Shown here: positions 48,460-57,926 of the stretch, piece by piece
Position numbering within the stretch: position 1 is the stretch's first letter
Layout: each line of letters starts with the position of its first letter
Assembly (NCBI GenBank): GCA_026125285.1
Contig: JAHCLO010000021.1
Coordinates: 1-64,000 of the forward strand
From: Verrucomicrobiia bacterium
GTDB lineage: Bacteria > Verrucomicrobiota > Verrucomicrobiia > Limisphaerales > JADLHS01
Direction of reading: 5' to 3'
DNA: 64,000 bases
The notes under the pieces: model-generated
Database searches by the model: none
Told to the model about the DNA's origin: nothing
The model's input: only the letters and a program-made list of their open reading frames with translations
Translations under genes and position numbers: made by a program

Positions 48460-49202
48460 ATAGTGCCTTTGGCAACATCAAGGCCATCGCCAAACGGGAA
48501 CTGACCGGCTACTTCGCTTCGCCGGTGGCTTATGTGTTCATCGTCATCTTCCTGTTGTTGTGCGGTGGGTTCACGTTTTTGTTCGGTGGGTTTTTTGAGC
48601 GCGACCAGGCTTCGCTCATGGCGTTCTTCATGTGGCATCCGTGGTTTTATTTGTTCCTGGTGCCGGCCGTCGGCATGCGGCTCTGGTCGGAGGAACGCCG
48701 TTTGGGGACCATCGAACTGCTGTTGACCATGCCCATCACCGCCTGGCAGGCGATTGCCGGGAAGTTCCTGGCTTCCTGGATGTTTCTGGCCCTGGCGCTG
48801 CTCCTGACCTTTCCCGTCTGGATCACCGTCAATTATCTCGGCAGCCCGGACAACGGCGTGATCGTGTGCAGTTACCTGGGCAGTGTGCTGATGGCCGGGG
48901 CGTATCTGGCCATTGCGTCCATGACTTCGGCCATGACGCGCAACCAGGTGGTGGCTTTCATTCTCTCGGTCGTGCTTTGCCTGTTCCTGGTGCTGGCGGG
49001 CATTCCCCGCGTGAAGGAGTTCTTCGATTCCTTGGGCTTCGTCTGGCTCGGGAACCTGACCGCCGCCATGAGCGTGATGACCCATTTCGATGCTTTCCAG
49101 CGCGGGGTCATTGATTTCCGCGACCTGATCTACTTCCTCTCCGTCATCGGGTTCGCGTTGTTCACCACCGGCGTAATCCTGCGCAGCCATCGGTCAGGGT
49201 AG
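48456..49202 (+). CDS. ABC-2 type permease (GldF-like)
   Basis: A 248-residue membrane protein starting at GTG 48456 in a GTGA overlap with the ATPase gene. Six hydrophobic helices are visible. NIKAIAKRELTGYFASPVAYVF is the ABC-2 opening (FASP is a GldF hallmark), and ERRLGTIELLLTMPITAWQ is the cytoplasmic loop of this subfamily. It forms the membrane channel with the preceding ATPase. The gene for the GldG-like protein follows after 31 bases. Confidence 0.93.
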   Translation: MNSAFGNIKAIAKRELTGYFASPVAYVFIVIFLLLCGGFTFLFGGFFERDQASLMAFFMWHPWFYLFLVPAVGMRLWSEERRLGTIELLLTMPITAWQAIAGKFLASWMFLALALLLTFPVWITVNYLGSPDNGVIVCSYLGSVLMAGAYLAIASMTSAMTRNQVVAFILSVVLCLFLVLAGIPRVKEFFDSLGFVWLGNLTAAMSVMTHFDAFQRGVIDFRDLIYFLSVIGFALFTTGVILRSHRSG

Positions 49203-49233
49203 GGAGTTTGACTGAATTTTCATCGCACCGGCT

Positions 49234-51171
49234 ATGCAACATAAAAAGCGAATTGAAACTTATCTGTATTCGACGGTTGGCGTCATCGTGATGGTCGTCA
49301 TCCTGGTGGCGCTGAATGTGATCGTGCGCCCCTTGCTCGTGCGCGTGGACATGACCGCCGACAAGGCCTACACCCTCTCGGAGGGCACGAAGCGCATTCT
49401 GGGCAGCTTGGACACCCCCGTACAAATCCGGTTCTATTTCAGCCAGCGCGATTCGGCCACGCCGGTGGATTTGAAGACTTACGCCGCCAGGGTCGAGGAC
49501 ATGCTCAAGGAGTATCAGTTGTTGGCGAAAGGGAATCTCGAGATCAAAAAACTCGACCCCGTGCCCGATACCGAGGCGGAGGATTCGGCGAACCTGGACG
49601 GCATTCAGGGGCAAATGCTTCAGCCCTTGGGCGGCGACCGGATTTACTTCGGCCTGGCGGTGAGTTGTCTGGACGAGCGGGCGACGATTCCATTTCTGAG
49701 TCCCGCCCGCGAACGCCTGCTCGAATACGATCTCACCCGGGCCATCGCCCAAGTCGCGCGACCGCAGAAACCGGTGGTCGGCGTGATGAGCGGCTTGCCG
49801 GTGTTCGGCGGGTTCAACCCCATGATGATGCGGATGGGCGGCGGCGGTCGAACCGAGCCCTGGCTGTTCATCAACGAACTGAAGTCCGACTTCGACGTGA
49901 AGGAGGTTCCGTTGACGGCGGACAAGATTGACGACGAAATCAAGGTGCTGCTGGTCATTTACCCCAAAGCGATCAGCGAGGCGGCGGAGTATGCCCTTGA
50001 CCAGTTCGTGTTGCGGGGCGGCAAGTTGGTGGCGTTCCTGGATCCCCTGAGTGTCATGGATGCGCGCAGCGATCAGTCGAATCCGTTGCAGGCGGCCGCG
50101 GGGAGCGGAGCCAGCCTGGATCGCCTGCTGAAAGCCTGGGGTTTGAGTTTCGACATCAGCAAAGTCGCCACAGACAAGACCTATTACACGGAACTCGGCG
50201 GCGAAGGCGGCCGGCCGCAGGTGAATCCTTCGTTTCTCCAAATTCCGCCCCAGGCGATGGACACCAACGACGTGGTGACCAGTCAGATTTCCCGGTTATA
50301 TCTGCCCTTCAGCGGAACGTTCAGCGGAACCCCGGCCGAAGGGCTCAAACAAACCGTGCTCATTCGCACCAGTCCAAACTCTGACCTCACCGAGAAGATG
50401 CTGGCGCAATTCGGCGGCTCGCAGGATTTCAAAGCCTCCGGCAAAGAGCATGCCCTGGCCGTGCGTTTGACGGGCAGGTTCAAAACGGCGTTTCCGGACG
50501 GCAAACCCGGCAGCCACGACCACGACGAAGACAAGGACGACCATGCAGAGGAACCGGCCGAAAAGAAGACAGACGCAGTCGCGAAAACTCCAGATGATTC
50601 ACTGAAAGTCTCCCAGGAGGAAACCGTGGTGGTGTTGATCGGCGATTCCGACCTGTTGCACGAACAGTTCTATGCTCAAGTGCAGAACTTCTTCGGCCAA
50701 CGGATCATGCGGCCCTTCAGTCAAAACCTGACGCTGGTGCAGAATCTGGTGGAGCAACTGAGCGGCGACAGCGACCTGATTACCATTCGCAGCCGGGCCA
50801 CGATGGCCCGACCGTTCACCCGGATTCGCGAGTTGCAGGGCCAGGCGGAAGAACGGTTTGCCGCCAAGATCAAGGAACTCGAGGAGAGCGAGCGCGATCT
50901 GGCGCAGAAAATCAACGAGATGCTCCAAGGCCAGCAACCGGGCCAGCAGATCATCCTCTCGGATGACGCCAAGAAAGAGTGGGAGAGCGTGCAGAAGAAA
51001 CGCGCCGAGGTTCGCGATGCGTTGCGCACCGAGCGCCGGAATTTGCGCAAGGACATTGACTCGCTCCAAAACCGGTTGCAGTGGACCAACATTCTGGCCA
51101 TGCCCGCCGTGGTGGCCCTCGCCGGCATCGGCCTGGCCCTGATCAAACGTCAAAAGACCGCCGCAAGATGA
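49234..51171 (+). CDS. GldG-like ABC-associated periplasmic protein
   Basis: A 645-residue protein with an N-terminal membrane helix (TVGVIVMVVILVALNVIV) and a C-terminal helix (NILAMPAVVALAGIGLALI), and a large extracytoplasmic domain between. KAYTLSEGTKRILGSLDTPV and YPKAISEAAEYALDQFVLRG are typical of the GldG/IFT52-like ABC-type uncharacterised family. A charged linker with several His/Asp/Glu residues (about residues 425-450) and a predicted coiled coil near residues 530-615 precede the C-terminal helix. It probably assists the ABC permease. Its stop overlaps the next start (ATGA). Confidence 0.9.
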   Translation: MQHKKRIETYLYSTVGVIVMVVILVALNVIVRPLLVRVDMTADKAYTLSEGTKRILGSLDTPVQIRFYFSQRDSATPVDLKTYAARVEDMLKEYQLLAKGNLEIKKLDPVPDTEAEDSANLDGIQGQMLQPLGGDRIYFGLAVSCLDERATIPFLSPARERLLEYDLTRAIAQVARPQKPVVGVMSGLPVFGGFNPMMMRMGGGGRTEPWLFINELKSDFDVKEVPLTADKIDDEIKVLLVIYPKAISEAAEYALDQFVLRGGKLVAFLDPLSVMDARSDQSNPLQAAAGSGASLDRLLKAWGLSFDISKVATDKTYYTELGGEGGRPQVNPSFLQIPPQAMDTNDVVTSQISRLYLPFSGTFSGTPAEGLKQTVLIRTSPNSDLTEKMLAQFGGSQDFKASGKEHALAVRLTGRFKTAFPDGKPGSHDHDEDKDDHAEEPAEKKTDAVAKTPDDSLKVSQEETVVVLIGDSDLLHEQFYAQVQNFFGQRIMRPFSQNLTLVQNLVEQLSGDSDLITIRSRATMARPFTRIRELQGQAEERFAAKIKELEESERDLAQKINEMLQGQQPGQQIILSDDAKKEWESVQKKRAEVRDALRTERRNLRKDIDSLQNRLQWTNILAMPAVVALAGIGLALIKRQKTAAR

Positions 51172-52337
51172 ATCGGAAACAGTTGCTCCTGATCGTGCTG
51201 GCCGGCGTGGTGCTGGGAGGCATCGGCCTGTACTTGAACTCGAAGAAAGCCGCGTCGTTCGAGCGCACCGACAAGCTCGCGACCGAAAAACTGCTCGGCG
51301 ATTTTCCCGTCAACGACATCGTCCACATCACCCTGCGCCAGCATGACGGCGAAGTGAACCTGGTGAAGGGCGAAACCTGGACCGTAAAGGAACGGGGGGA
51401 TTATCCAGCCAACACCGGCAGCATCATCGAATTCGCCCGCAAACTTTGGGATTTGCGTCCGGCCCAAAGCCAGAAGATTGGCGAGTCGCAATTGGGCCGG
51501 ATGGAATTGCTGCCACCGGACAAGGGCGGCACCAATTCGGCAACATTGGTCGAGTTGAAGGATAAAGACGGCAAGCTGATTCGGTCAGTGTTGCTCGGCA
51601 AGAAATCCATGCGCAGCGGCGGCGGCGATCCCATGGGCGGCGGCGGTTGGCCGAATGGCCGCTGGTTGTATCTGCCCGACAAACCGGGCACGGCTTATCT
51701 GGTTTCCGAAACCTTCACCGAGATTGAACCGAAAGCGGATCGCTGGCTGGCCAAGGATTTTTTCAAGGTCGAGAAAATCCGATCCGTGGCGGTGAACTTC
51801 CCCGAAGCGGCTAATTCCTGGAAATTGACGCGCGAGACTGAAGGCGGTGAATGGAAGCTGGCGGACGCGGCGGAGGAGGAGAAATTGGACGCCGGCAAGA
51901 CCTCCAGCTTTTCCTACGCGCTGTCGTCGCCCGGATTTGTGGACGTGCTGCTCGAAGCGACCCCCGAACAAACCGGGCTGGACAAGCCCACCGTCATCAC
52001 CCTCGAAACCTTTGAGGATTTCACTTACACGGTGAAGGTCGGCGCGAAGACCAACGATAATTATGTGCTCACGGTAACGGCCACCGCGGCGTTGCCCAAG
52101 GAACGCCCCCCCGGGGCGGAGGAACAACCGGAGGACAAGGAGCGGTTGGACAAGGAATTCAAAGACCGCCGACAGAAACTTGAGGAGAAGCTCGCGCAAG
52201 AGAAGAAACTGGCGAAATGGACTTACTTGGTTTCGAGTTGGACGGTGGATTCGCTCCTCAAAGAGCGCGCCCAGCTATTGCCGGAAAAGAAGGAGGAATC
52301 CTCCCCAACCACCCCGTCGGTGGACGAGGCGCCGTAA
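51168..52337 (+). CDS. DUF4340 family protein
   Basis: A 389-residue protein starting at ATG 51168 (ATGA overlap with the GldG-like gene): MNRKQLLLIVLAGVVLGGIG is a signal anchor. The repeated beta-rich domain (KGETWTVKERGDYPANTGS, then LVELKDKDGKLIRSVLLGKK) defines DUF4340. The C-terminus has a highly charged helix (KERLDKEFKDRRQKLEEKL). The family regularly follows GldG-like ABC genes and probably forms a periplasmic accessory subunit; its cargo is unknown. This is the last gene of the operon. Confidence 0.92.
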   Translation: MNRKQLLLIVLAGVVLGGIGLYLNSKKAASFERTDKLATEKLLGDFPVNDIVHITLRQHDGEVNLVKGETWTVKERGDYPANTGSIIEFARKLWDLRPAQSQKIGESQLGRMELLPPDKGGTNSATLVELKDKDGKLIRSVLLGKKSMRSGGGDPMGGGGWPNGRWLYLPDKPGTAYLVSETFTEIEPKADRWLAKDFFKVEKIRSVAVNFPEAANSWKLTRETEGGEWKLADAAEEEKLDAGKTSSFSYALSSPGFVDVLLEATPEQTGLDKPTVITLETFEDFTYTVKVGAKTNDNYVLTVTATAALPKERPPGAEEQPEDKERLDKEFKDRRQKLEEKLAQEKKLAKWTYLVSSWTVDSLLKERAQLLPEKKEESSPTTPSVDEAP

Positions 52338-52479
52338 ACCGGCAGGGGCACGTTCTCGGGACGAATGGTCCTGGCCTGCTCCCTTGGTCCCACGATTGGC
52401 CGACAGCGTAGAGCGCCGTCACACCGAGTCTTTGCGGTTGCTCCGTCGCCCGGTTTTGCGTTACAGCTAACGCACTGCG

Positions 52480-53799
52480 ATGTCCATGAACGCGCTGACT
52501 GACGGCCAACCACCGAAACCCACCCCAACCGAGCGAACCCCTTCGTCACGCCTCATGTCACTGGACGCACTGCGTGGCTTTGACATGTTTTGGATCATCG
52601 GCGCCGACGCACTCGTGGCGACGCTCAACCAGATGAGCCACAGTGCCCCCACCAGCTTCCTCGCCCATCAACTGACCCACGCCGGGTGGGAGGGCTTTCG
52701 CTTTTACGACCTGATCTTTCCCCTGTTCATCTTCATTGTAGGCGTGTCGCTGGCCTTCTCACTGAGCAAGACGCTGCAACAGGCCGGACGCACTGCCGCC
52801 GTGAAGCGGCTCGTGCGGCGCAGCCTGCTGTTGTTCGTGGCGGGGCTCATTTACTCCAACGGCTTCACTCTGGCCTGGCCGGACATCCGGTTGATGGGTG
52901 TGCTGAACCGCATCGCGCTGGTCTATTTTTGCGTGGGACTGCTGTTCTGCTTCCTCAAACCGCGCACCCTGGTCGCCGTCGGCATTGCGTTGCTGACCGG
53001 CTATTGGGCGTTGATGACCTTTGTGCCAGTGCGCAACATCCAATTGACCAAGGAGAATCTGGCCACCCTGGCGGCGCAGGCGGGCGATAGTGAAACCGCC
53101 GCATTGTTCCGCGAACGCGGCAATCCCTCACGCAACCCGGAAGGCCCGGTCTGGACGGCGGCCACGAGGATGTTCTACGCCACCACGGAGCGCGTCACTG
53201 GCAGGTACGATCGCGGACTCAACCTGTCCGATCACCTGGATTTTCAATACCTGCCGGGACGGAAGTATGACAACTTCTTTGATCCCGAAGGTTACCTCAG
53301 CACCTTGCCCGCGCTGGTCACGGGCTTGTTCGGGGTGTTCGCGGGACGGTTGCTCGCGAATCGTGCCACGCGTGATCAGCGTAAAATGGTTCTGCTCGTC
53401 TCGTTTGGGATCGGCGGAATCGCGTTGGGCTGGTTGTGGCACCTCCAGTTTCCGGTGATCAAAAAGATTTGGACCTCCTCGTTCGTGCTGGTGGCTGGCG
53501 GCTACAGCGCAGTTCTGCTGGCGGCCTTCTACTGGATCGTGGATGTCCGGCGCTGCCAGCGCTGGTGCCAACCGTTCGTGTGGATGGGCATGAACTCCAT
53601 CACCATCTACCTCGCCTCCAAGTTGATTGGTTGGTTTAGCGAGTCGGCGTGGGGTCTGATTGGGGAGAACGCCCATGCCTGGCTGGAACAAAACATCGCC
53701 CAAGGTCTCGGCCAATTGCTCACCACCCTCACGAGCCTGCTGCTGGCCTTCGGGCTGGTCTATTGGCTGTACCGACGCCGGATCTTCTTGAGATTCTAG
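52480..53799 (+). CDS. DUF5009 (heparan-alpha-glucosaminide N-acetyltransferase-like) membrane protein
   Basis: The 439-residue, roughly ten-helix membrane protein opens with RLMSLDALRGFDMFWIIGAD, the hallmark of the HGSNAT/NagX/DUF5009 group; RFYDLIFPLFIFIVGVSLAF follows. The middle extracytoplasmic loop contains NLSDHLDFQYLPGRKYDNFF, and the C-terminal block WMGMNSITIYLASKLIGW is also typical. Human HGSNAT acetylates lysosomal heparan sulfate; bacterial relatives probably acetylate sugars across the membrane. No dedicated polysaccharide locus is adjacent. Confidence 0.9.
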   Translation: MSMNALTDGQPPKPTPTERTPSSRLMSLDALRGFDMFWIIGADALVATLNQMSHSAPTSFLAHQLTHAGWEGFRFYDLIFPLFIFIVGVSLAFSLSKTLQQAGRTAAVKRLVRRSLLLFVAGLIYSNGFTLAWPDIRLMGVLNRIALVYFCVGLLFCFLKPRTLVAVGIALLTGYWALMTFVPVRNIQLTKENLATLAAQAGDSETAALFRERGNPSRNPEGPVWTAATRMFYATTERVTGRYDRGLNLSDHLDFQYLPGRKYDNFFDPEGYLSTLPALVTGLFGVFAGRLLANRATRDQRKMVLLVSFGIGGIALGWLWHLQFPVIKKIWTSSFVLVAGGYSAVLLAAFYWIVDVRRCQRWCQPFVWMGMNSITIYLASKLIGWFSESAWGLIGENAHAWLEQNIAQGLGQLLTTLTSLLLAFGLVYWLYRRRIFLRF

Positions 53800-53828
53800 T
53801 CCGAGCCAATGCCATTTCCCGCCACGCC

Positions 53829-54959
53829 ATGAGTGATACGATTGTCAGACCGCTGGCCCGGCGCGGCGCAGACTTGCGCCGGTTCCTGCGCTTGAGTCAT
53901 GCCATTTACCGGGACGACCCGCTCTGGGTGGCGCCGTTGACGATGGACTTCCAGAAGCTCTTCACCGCGGCAAATCCGCTGTTTGAACACGCGGAAATGC
54001 AATTGTGGATCGCCGAGCGCGACGGACGCGACGTGGGCCGCATTGCCGGCCTGGTGGACCGACATTACAACGAATTTCACCAGGAACAATCCGCGTTCTT
54101 TGGCTTCTTCGAGTGCATCAATGATGCCACGGTCAGTGACGCGCTGTTTGCCGCTACCCTGGATTGGGCCCGCGCCCGGGAAATGAATCGGGTGCTGGGA
54201 CCACTGAATCCGACCACGAACGAGGAAAGCGGGTTGTTGATTGACGGCTTCGATTCCTCGCCCGTGTTCATGATGACGTACAATCCGCCCTATTACGCGG
54301 AACTCCTCGCCGCCGCGGGTTTCGTCAAAGCCAAAGACCTGCTGGCTTACGCCTTCGATCTGGCGCATGCGCCGGTGGACCGTTTCGAGCGCATCGCTGC
54401 CAAGCTCAACCATCGTTCCCCGGACATCACCATCGTTCCCGTCACGCGGCGCAACCTCGAGCAGTCGCTCAGCGAGGTGAAGGAAATCTACAACGAAGCG
54501 TGGCGGGCCAACTGGGGCTTCGTGCCGATGACCGACGCGGAGATCAACTTCCTGGCGGCGCGTTTGAAACCGCTTTTGACTGAGGGCCTGGCTTACATCG
54601 CCCGCAACGCCCACGAGCCAGCGGGCTTTTTGCTGGCCATGCCGGACTTCAATCAGGCGCTCAAACCGCTCAAGGGCCGGTTGCTGTCGCCGCAGTTGTT
54701 TGGGTTTCTGCGCTATTTGTTTGGCTGGAAGGTGCCGGACGCCTGCCGCGTCATCACGCTCGGGGTCAAATCCAAGTATCAAGGCCGCGGTATTGAAACT
54801 GCCATGCTCGCCGAAGGCCTGCACACTGGCTTCCGCCTTGGCTTCCGCACCATCGAGGCCTCATGGATTCTCGAGGACAACTCCGCCGTGCAACGCCTCA
54901 TCAAGTTATTTGGCGGTCGGCCCTATAAAACCTACCGCATCTACGAACGAAGTCTCTAG
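53829..54959 (+). CDS. GNAT-fold acetyltransferase-like protein
   Basis: From ATG 53829 (MSDTIVRPLARRGADLRRFL) a 376-residue cytoplasmic protein; an open frame further upstream overlaps the preceding gene and is not used. GRIAGLVDRHYNEFHQEQSA and FGFFECINDATVSDALF match the YghO-type GNAT group, and the acetyl-CoA site is approximated by LGVKSKYQGRGIETAML. The protein probably acylates a small molecule. It ends overlapping by 4 bases with the convergent PAP2 gene; no operon partner is clear. Confidence 0.82.
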   Translation: MSDTIVRPLARRGADLRRFLRLSHAIYRDDPLWVAPLTMDFQKLFTAANPLFEHAEMQLWIAERDGRDVGRIAGLVDRHYNEFHQEQSAFFGFFECINDATVSDALFAATLDWARAREMNRVLGPLNPTTNEESGLLIDGFDSSPVFMMTYNPPYYAELLAAAGFVKAKDLLAYAFDLAHAPVDRFERIAAKLNHRSPDITIVPVTRRNLEQSLSEVKEIYNEAWRANWGFVPMTDAEINFLAARLKPLLTEGLAYIARNAHEPAGFLLAMPDFNQALKPLKGRLLSPQLFGFLRYLFGWKVPDACRVITLGVKSKYQGRGIETAMLAEGLHTGFRLGFRTIEASWILEDNSAVQRLIKLFGGRPYKTYRIYERSL

Positions 54960-55912
54960 ACCGCCCGATCCGTTTCGGGCCGATGGACCATGATTAAGGT
55001 CTCCGCGGGCCGTCGGAAACGAAAGTAAAGCCAGTTTCCAAATGGCACCAACAGAACCGCCGTAATCACTCCCGCTGCGACGTCCACGACGTAATGATAA
55101 CGGCAATACACCGTGGACAGGCACAACAGCACCACCAGCACCAGGTGCGCGAAACGAATTCGCGGCAAATAGCGCCAGGAAAAGTACAGCGTGGTCAGTG
55201 CCACCGCCACGTGACTGCTCGGAAACGCCGCGCCCGAGGCCTCGAGATTCTCGTAGATCCACGCCATGACCCGAAAGAAAGGCCCGGCCTGTACGGCGAC
55301 GGGGAATTGGGCCAGCACTTCCAGCCGCACGTCTGCGGGCAATTCGTAACCGTCAATCGCCTGCCAGAAAACCCGCGGTCCCATGACCGGCACAAAAATG
55401 TAAATCAGATAGCAGACGTAGAACACGAATGAATTCACGGACAGGTAATGAAAGAACTGCTGACGATCGCGCAGATACAAGACCAGCCCGACGCCCGCAA
55501 TCATGATGTAGTAGGAAAAGTAGGACGCATAGAAAAGTTCGCTCACCGCCAGGAACGGCAGATTCTCCATGAACGTGAGGCTGGGTTGCGCGCCAAAGAT
55601 CCGTTCCTCCAGCCGGATGAGCGGCGCATCCAGGAAGCCGACAGCGAACATCTGATTCAATTTGCCCGTTTCACGATAGAAGCCGATGTAGAGTAACACC
55701 GGATAGAAGTGCCGCAGGAAATCCCAGCCGCGATTCTCTGGCTGCCGTGCGTGAGTCTGGATCAGCCAGTGAACCAGTATCATCCCCAGCACATGCCCTC
55801 CCACCCACCAGGGCCAACCTGGCACCGCCCCGCCATGAAATAGGAGGATCAGCAAAGCCACCACCACCAGGTAACCTTGCGTGACGTAGTCAATGAACGT
55901 GTAGTGCTTCAT
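54956..55912 (-). CDS. PAP2-family membrane phosphatase
   Basis: From ATG 55912 (MKHYTFIDYVTQGYLVVVAL) a 318-residue integral membrane protein; a GTG 60 bases further upstream is the alternative. Motifs 2 and 3 of the PAP2 phosphatases are clear: ASGAAFPSSHVAVALTTLYF and CRYHYVVDVAAGVITAVL. About seven hydrophobic helices are visible. The enzyme likely dephosphorylates a lipid such as phosphatidic acid, undecaprenyl pyrophosphate or an inositol phosphate lipid. It is convergent with the GNAT gene. Confidence 0.9.
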   Translation of the reverse strand: MKHYTFIDYVTQGYLVVVALLILLFHGGAVPGWPWWVGGHVLGMILVHWLIQTHARQPENRGWDFLRHFYPVLLYIGFYRETGKLNQMFAVGFLDAPLIRLEERIFGAQPSLTFMENLPFLAVSELFYASYFSYYIMIAGVGLVLYLRDRQQFFHYLSVNSFVFYVCYLIYIFVPVMGPRVFWQAIDGYELPADVRLEVLAQFPVAVQAGPFFRVMAWIYENLEASGAAFPSSHVAVALTTLYFSWRYLPRIRFAHLVLVVLLCLSTVYCRYHYVVDVAAGVITAVLLVPFGNWLYFRFRRPAETLIMVHRPETDRAV

Positions 55913-56097
55913 CCGGTCGCAGAATAACGATCCCAATTGGTCTTGGCCACTCAGCCGATGACTGACCGTCACGCTTCCTCAACCAACCGGCGAATGGCCC
56001 ACCCTCATTCTCCAGCCGGACAGAGCGCCTCCCCACCGCCGACGACAATCGCTTGACACTCAATCAGCCGGGAATAGCTTGCGCGGAGGGACGCACC

Positions 56098-56901
56098 ATG
56101 AACTCGCTGAGACAGCCTTGCCCCTATGCTGGTGACACTTCAAAAATGTCTCGGTGTAGAAACTTCAGATCAGAAATGAAGTGTGGCTTCGTTTCCCCGG
56201 TAAGAGGTGGCTGTTTCTCCACAGGGAACGCCTTCAGCCTGGTAGAACTCCTGGTGGTAATGGCCATCATCGCAATTTTGGCCGGGATGCTCTTGCCCGC
56301 CCTGTCCCGGGCCAAGTCCATTGCCCGCGAAAAGGCCTGCGTGAGCAATCTCCGGCAGGTGCATGCCGCCCTGCAGATGTATGCCGACGATGCCAATGAC
56401 GGCTACCCGCTCGAACCCACCGAACACAATCCGCATCCGGATTTGCTCAACGCGCTCGAGGCCTGCCGATCCGGGTTGGTGCGGGTTTTCTACTGCCCGC
56501 AGGCCGATTACATGGAGCAATACGCCCAGAGTCCAAACTACACGCCAAGAGGCGGCATTGACTCCGTGAGGGATACTCCCACCAACCAGGCCGCGGGGAA
56601 TGTCTCCTACATCTATTTCAGTTTCCGCACCAACAAGTACTGCGCTGCCAGCCCCGGCGGCTACTGGCGCGAAACGGCCAATTTCATCCCGCGCCAACTC
56701 AAAACCACTGACGTGAAGTGGCTGGACGAAGCCAAACCGCAATTGGCGGGCACCCTCAGTGACCGTTGGGTCATGAGCGATTTCTTCCGCCAAGGTGCGC
56801 CCTTCCCGCATGGCCGCTCCCACGCCCGCGGTGTAAACGTCTCCTATCTGGACGGCCACGTGGATTTGATGCGCGGCCGTCCGCGGGAGAACTACCGTTA
56901 G
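56098..56901 (+). CDS. Prepilin-like protein with H-X9-DG C-terminal motif
   Basis: Start ATG 56098 is supported by GGAGGG about 8 bases upstream. The 267-residue protein has the prepilin N-terminal methylation site and hydrophobic helix (NAFSLVELLVVMAIIAILAG), cleaved before the Phe of AFSLVE. It also has the C-terminal HARGVNVSYLDGHV, the H-X9-DG signature of a large prepilin-like family in Planctomycetes and Verrucomicrobia. These proteins are numerous per genome and are thought to be surface or secretion-system pseudopilins; no specific function is known. It stands alone upstream of a repeat island. Confidence 0.9.
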   Translation: MNSLRQPCPYAGDTSKMSRCRNFRSEMKCGFVSPVRGGCFSTGNAFSLVELLVVMAIIAILAGMLLPALSRAKSIAREKACVSNLRQVHAALQMYADDANDGYPLEPTEHNPHPDLLNALEACRSGLVRVFYCPQADYMEQYAQSPNYTPRGGIDSVRDTPTNQAAGNVSYIYFSFRTNKYCAASPGGYWRETANFIPRQLKTTDVKWLDEAKPQLAGTLSDRWVMSDFFRQGAPFPHGRSHARGVNVSYLDGHVDLMRGRPRENYR

Positions 56902-56936
56902 AGTTGAAGCCCGATTTCCTGTCCATGCACCATTGG

Positions 56937-56995
56937 TCGGTAACGCCGACTTTCCAGTCGGCGTGCTCGCCGGTTGGAAAACCGGCGTTACCCCC
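56937..56995. repeat. Dispersed palindromic repeat (family G), copy 1
   Basis: GTAACGCCGACTTTCCAGTC, then GGCGTGCTCGCCGGTT and AACCGGCGTTACC form inverted blocks. It matches 57372-57430 at almost every position over 59 bases, in the same orientation. Confidence 0.9.
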
Positions 56996-57037
56996 TCACG
57001 CTTCACGGACCCGATGCGCGCTTCGCGACTCGTGTAA

Positions 57038-57190
57038 ACTCCCCCTGATCCCCTTCGCCCAAAGCGGCGATAAATCAGCCACCCTCCAAACCCTTCGCGC
57101 GGTTCATTGACGCTGAAAATGTCGCGAAGCGTCTGGAGTGCGTGCGGCTTCAGCGCCGCTCTCCGCGCGGGACTGACGCTTCGCTGGTTC
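57038..57190. repeat. Long dispersed repeat (family F), copy 3 (reverse orientation)
   Basis: The reverse complement of the family F copy at about 39625-39777, with the GCGAAGCGTCTGGAGTGCGT core and the CCCAAAGCGGCGAT end. It lies 17-18 kb from the two direct copies that bracket the methyltransferase gene. Confidence 0.85.
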
Positions 57191-57244
57191 ATGCGTTCCA
57201 AGCGCGAATCTGGCCTTGGCGAATTCTCGCCCTGAACCGCTGCT

Positions 57245-57314
57245 CGGAGCGCGGACAGCCTTGTCCGCGCGAACTTCGGTACCGGAACTCGCGGACATGG
57301 CTGTCCGCGCTCCG
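57245..57314. repeat. Palindrome (family H)
   Basis: Arms 57245-57269 and 57290-57314 are inverted copies with one mismatch in 25 (CGGAGCGCGGACAGCC core), enclosing a 20-base loop. The loop itself holds a small inverted repeat around CGGTACCG. Confidence 0.92.
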
Positions 57315-57371
57315 GGCTCCATGGCTGCCAGGCGCGATTTCAGCATCGGGGCAACTCGCCCTGAACCGCTT

Positions 57372-57430
57372 GTCAGTAACGCCGAGCTTCCTGTCGGCGT
57401 GCTCGCCGGTTGAAAACCGGCGTTACCCCT
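57372..57430. repeat. Dispersed palindromic repeat (family G), copy 2
   Basis: Second copy of the 56937-56995 element. The gene-free stretch 56902-57926 is thus filled by families G, F, H and G; from 57431 to 57926 only low-quality short frames and no clear gene or RNA were seen. Confidence 0.9.
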
Positions 57431-57926
57431 CGCGGCTTGTCCACGCGCTCGCAGGTGTGCGCGCCGAAAACCTGAGCGGCGAGGGCAGCTGCGAACGGAA
57501 TTTCGCCCGCGGCGAAAACCTCGAGAGCGGTGAGCGAGCGCACCGCAAGTGAAGCAAACCGCATTGCGCCTGGAGCAGGTTTGCAGGCAGACGCTGGCTG
57601 CGGATGTCGGCGACGAACGCCGGCGTCGTGCTGAATGCCGGCACAGGAATGCCTTTCCGCACCGCGTTATTCAACACCTTGCGTCAACTGCGCGTGCCGT
57701 TCTTGATTGCGCGCTTGAAAAACTTATTCAGCAGCAGGATCGTAACGTTCGGTTTCTTGTCGAAGCCCCGCTTGATTTCGGCCAGGAAGACGCAGCGAAT
57801 GTTAGAGCCGGGACCTTTCCATTTGGCAGCTTTGGGGCAGCTTTGGGTTGACAAAGTACCAGCTCGATGGCTCCTTGGAAACAGTTGCAGTTTGAGTACC
57901 TGCCGCTGGAACGGAGAACGAGCGCC

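Noticed and set aside
53649..53828. Extra open frame before the GNAT-like gene
   Set aside because: It overlaps the DUF5009 gene in another frame; the family homology begins at ATG 53829.
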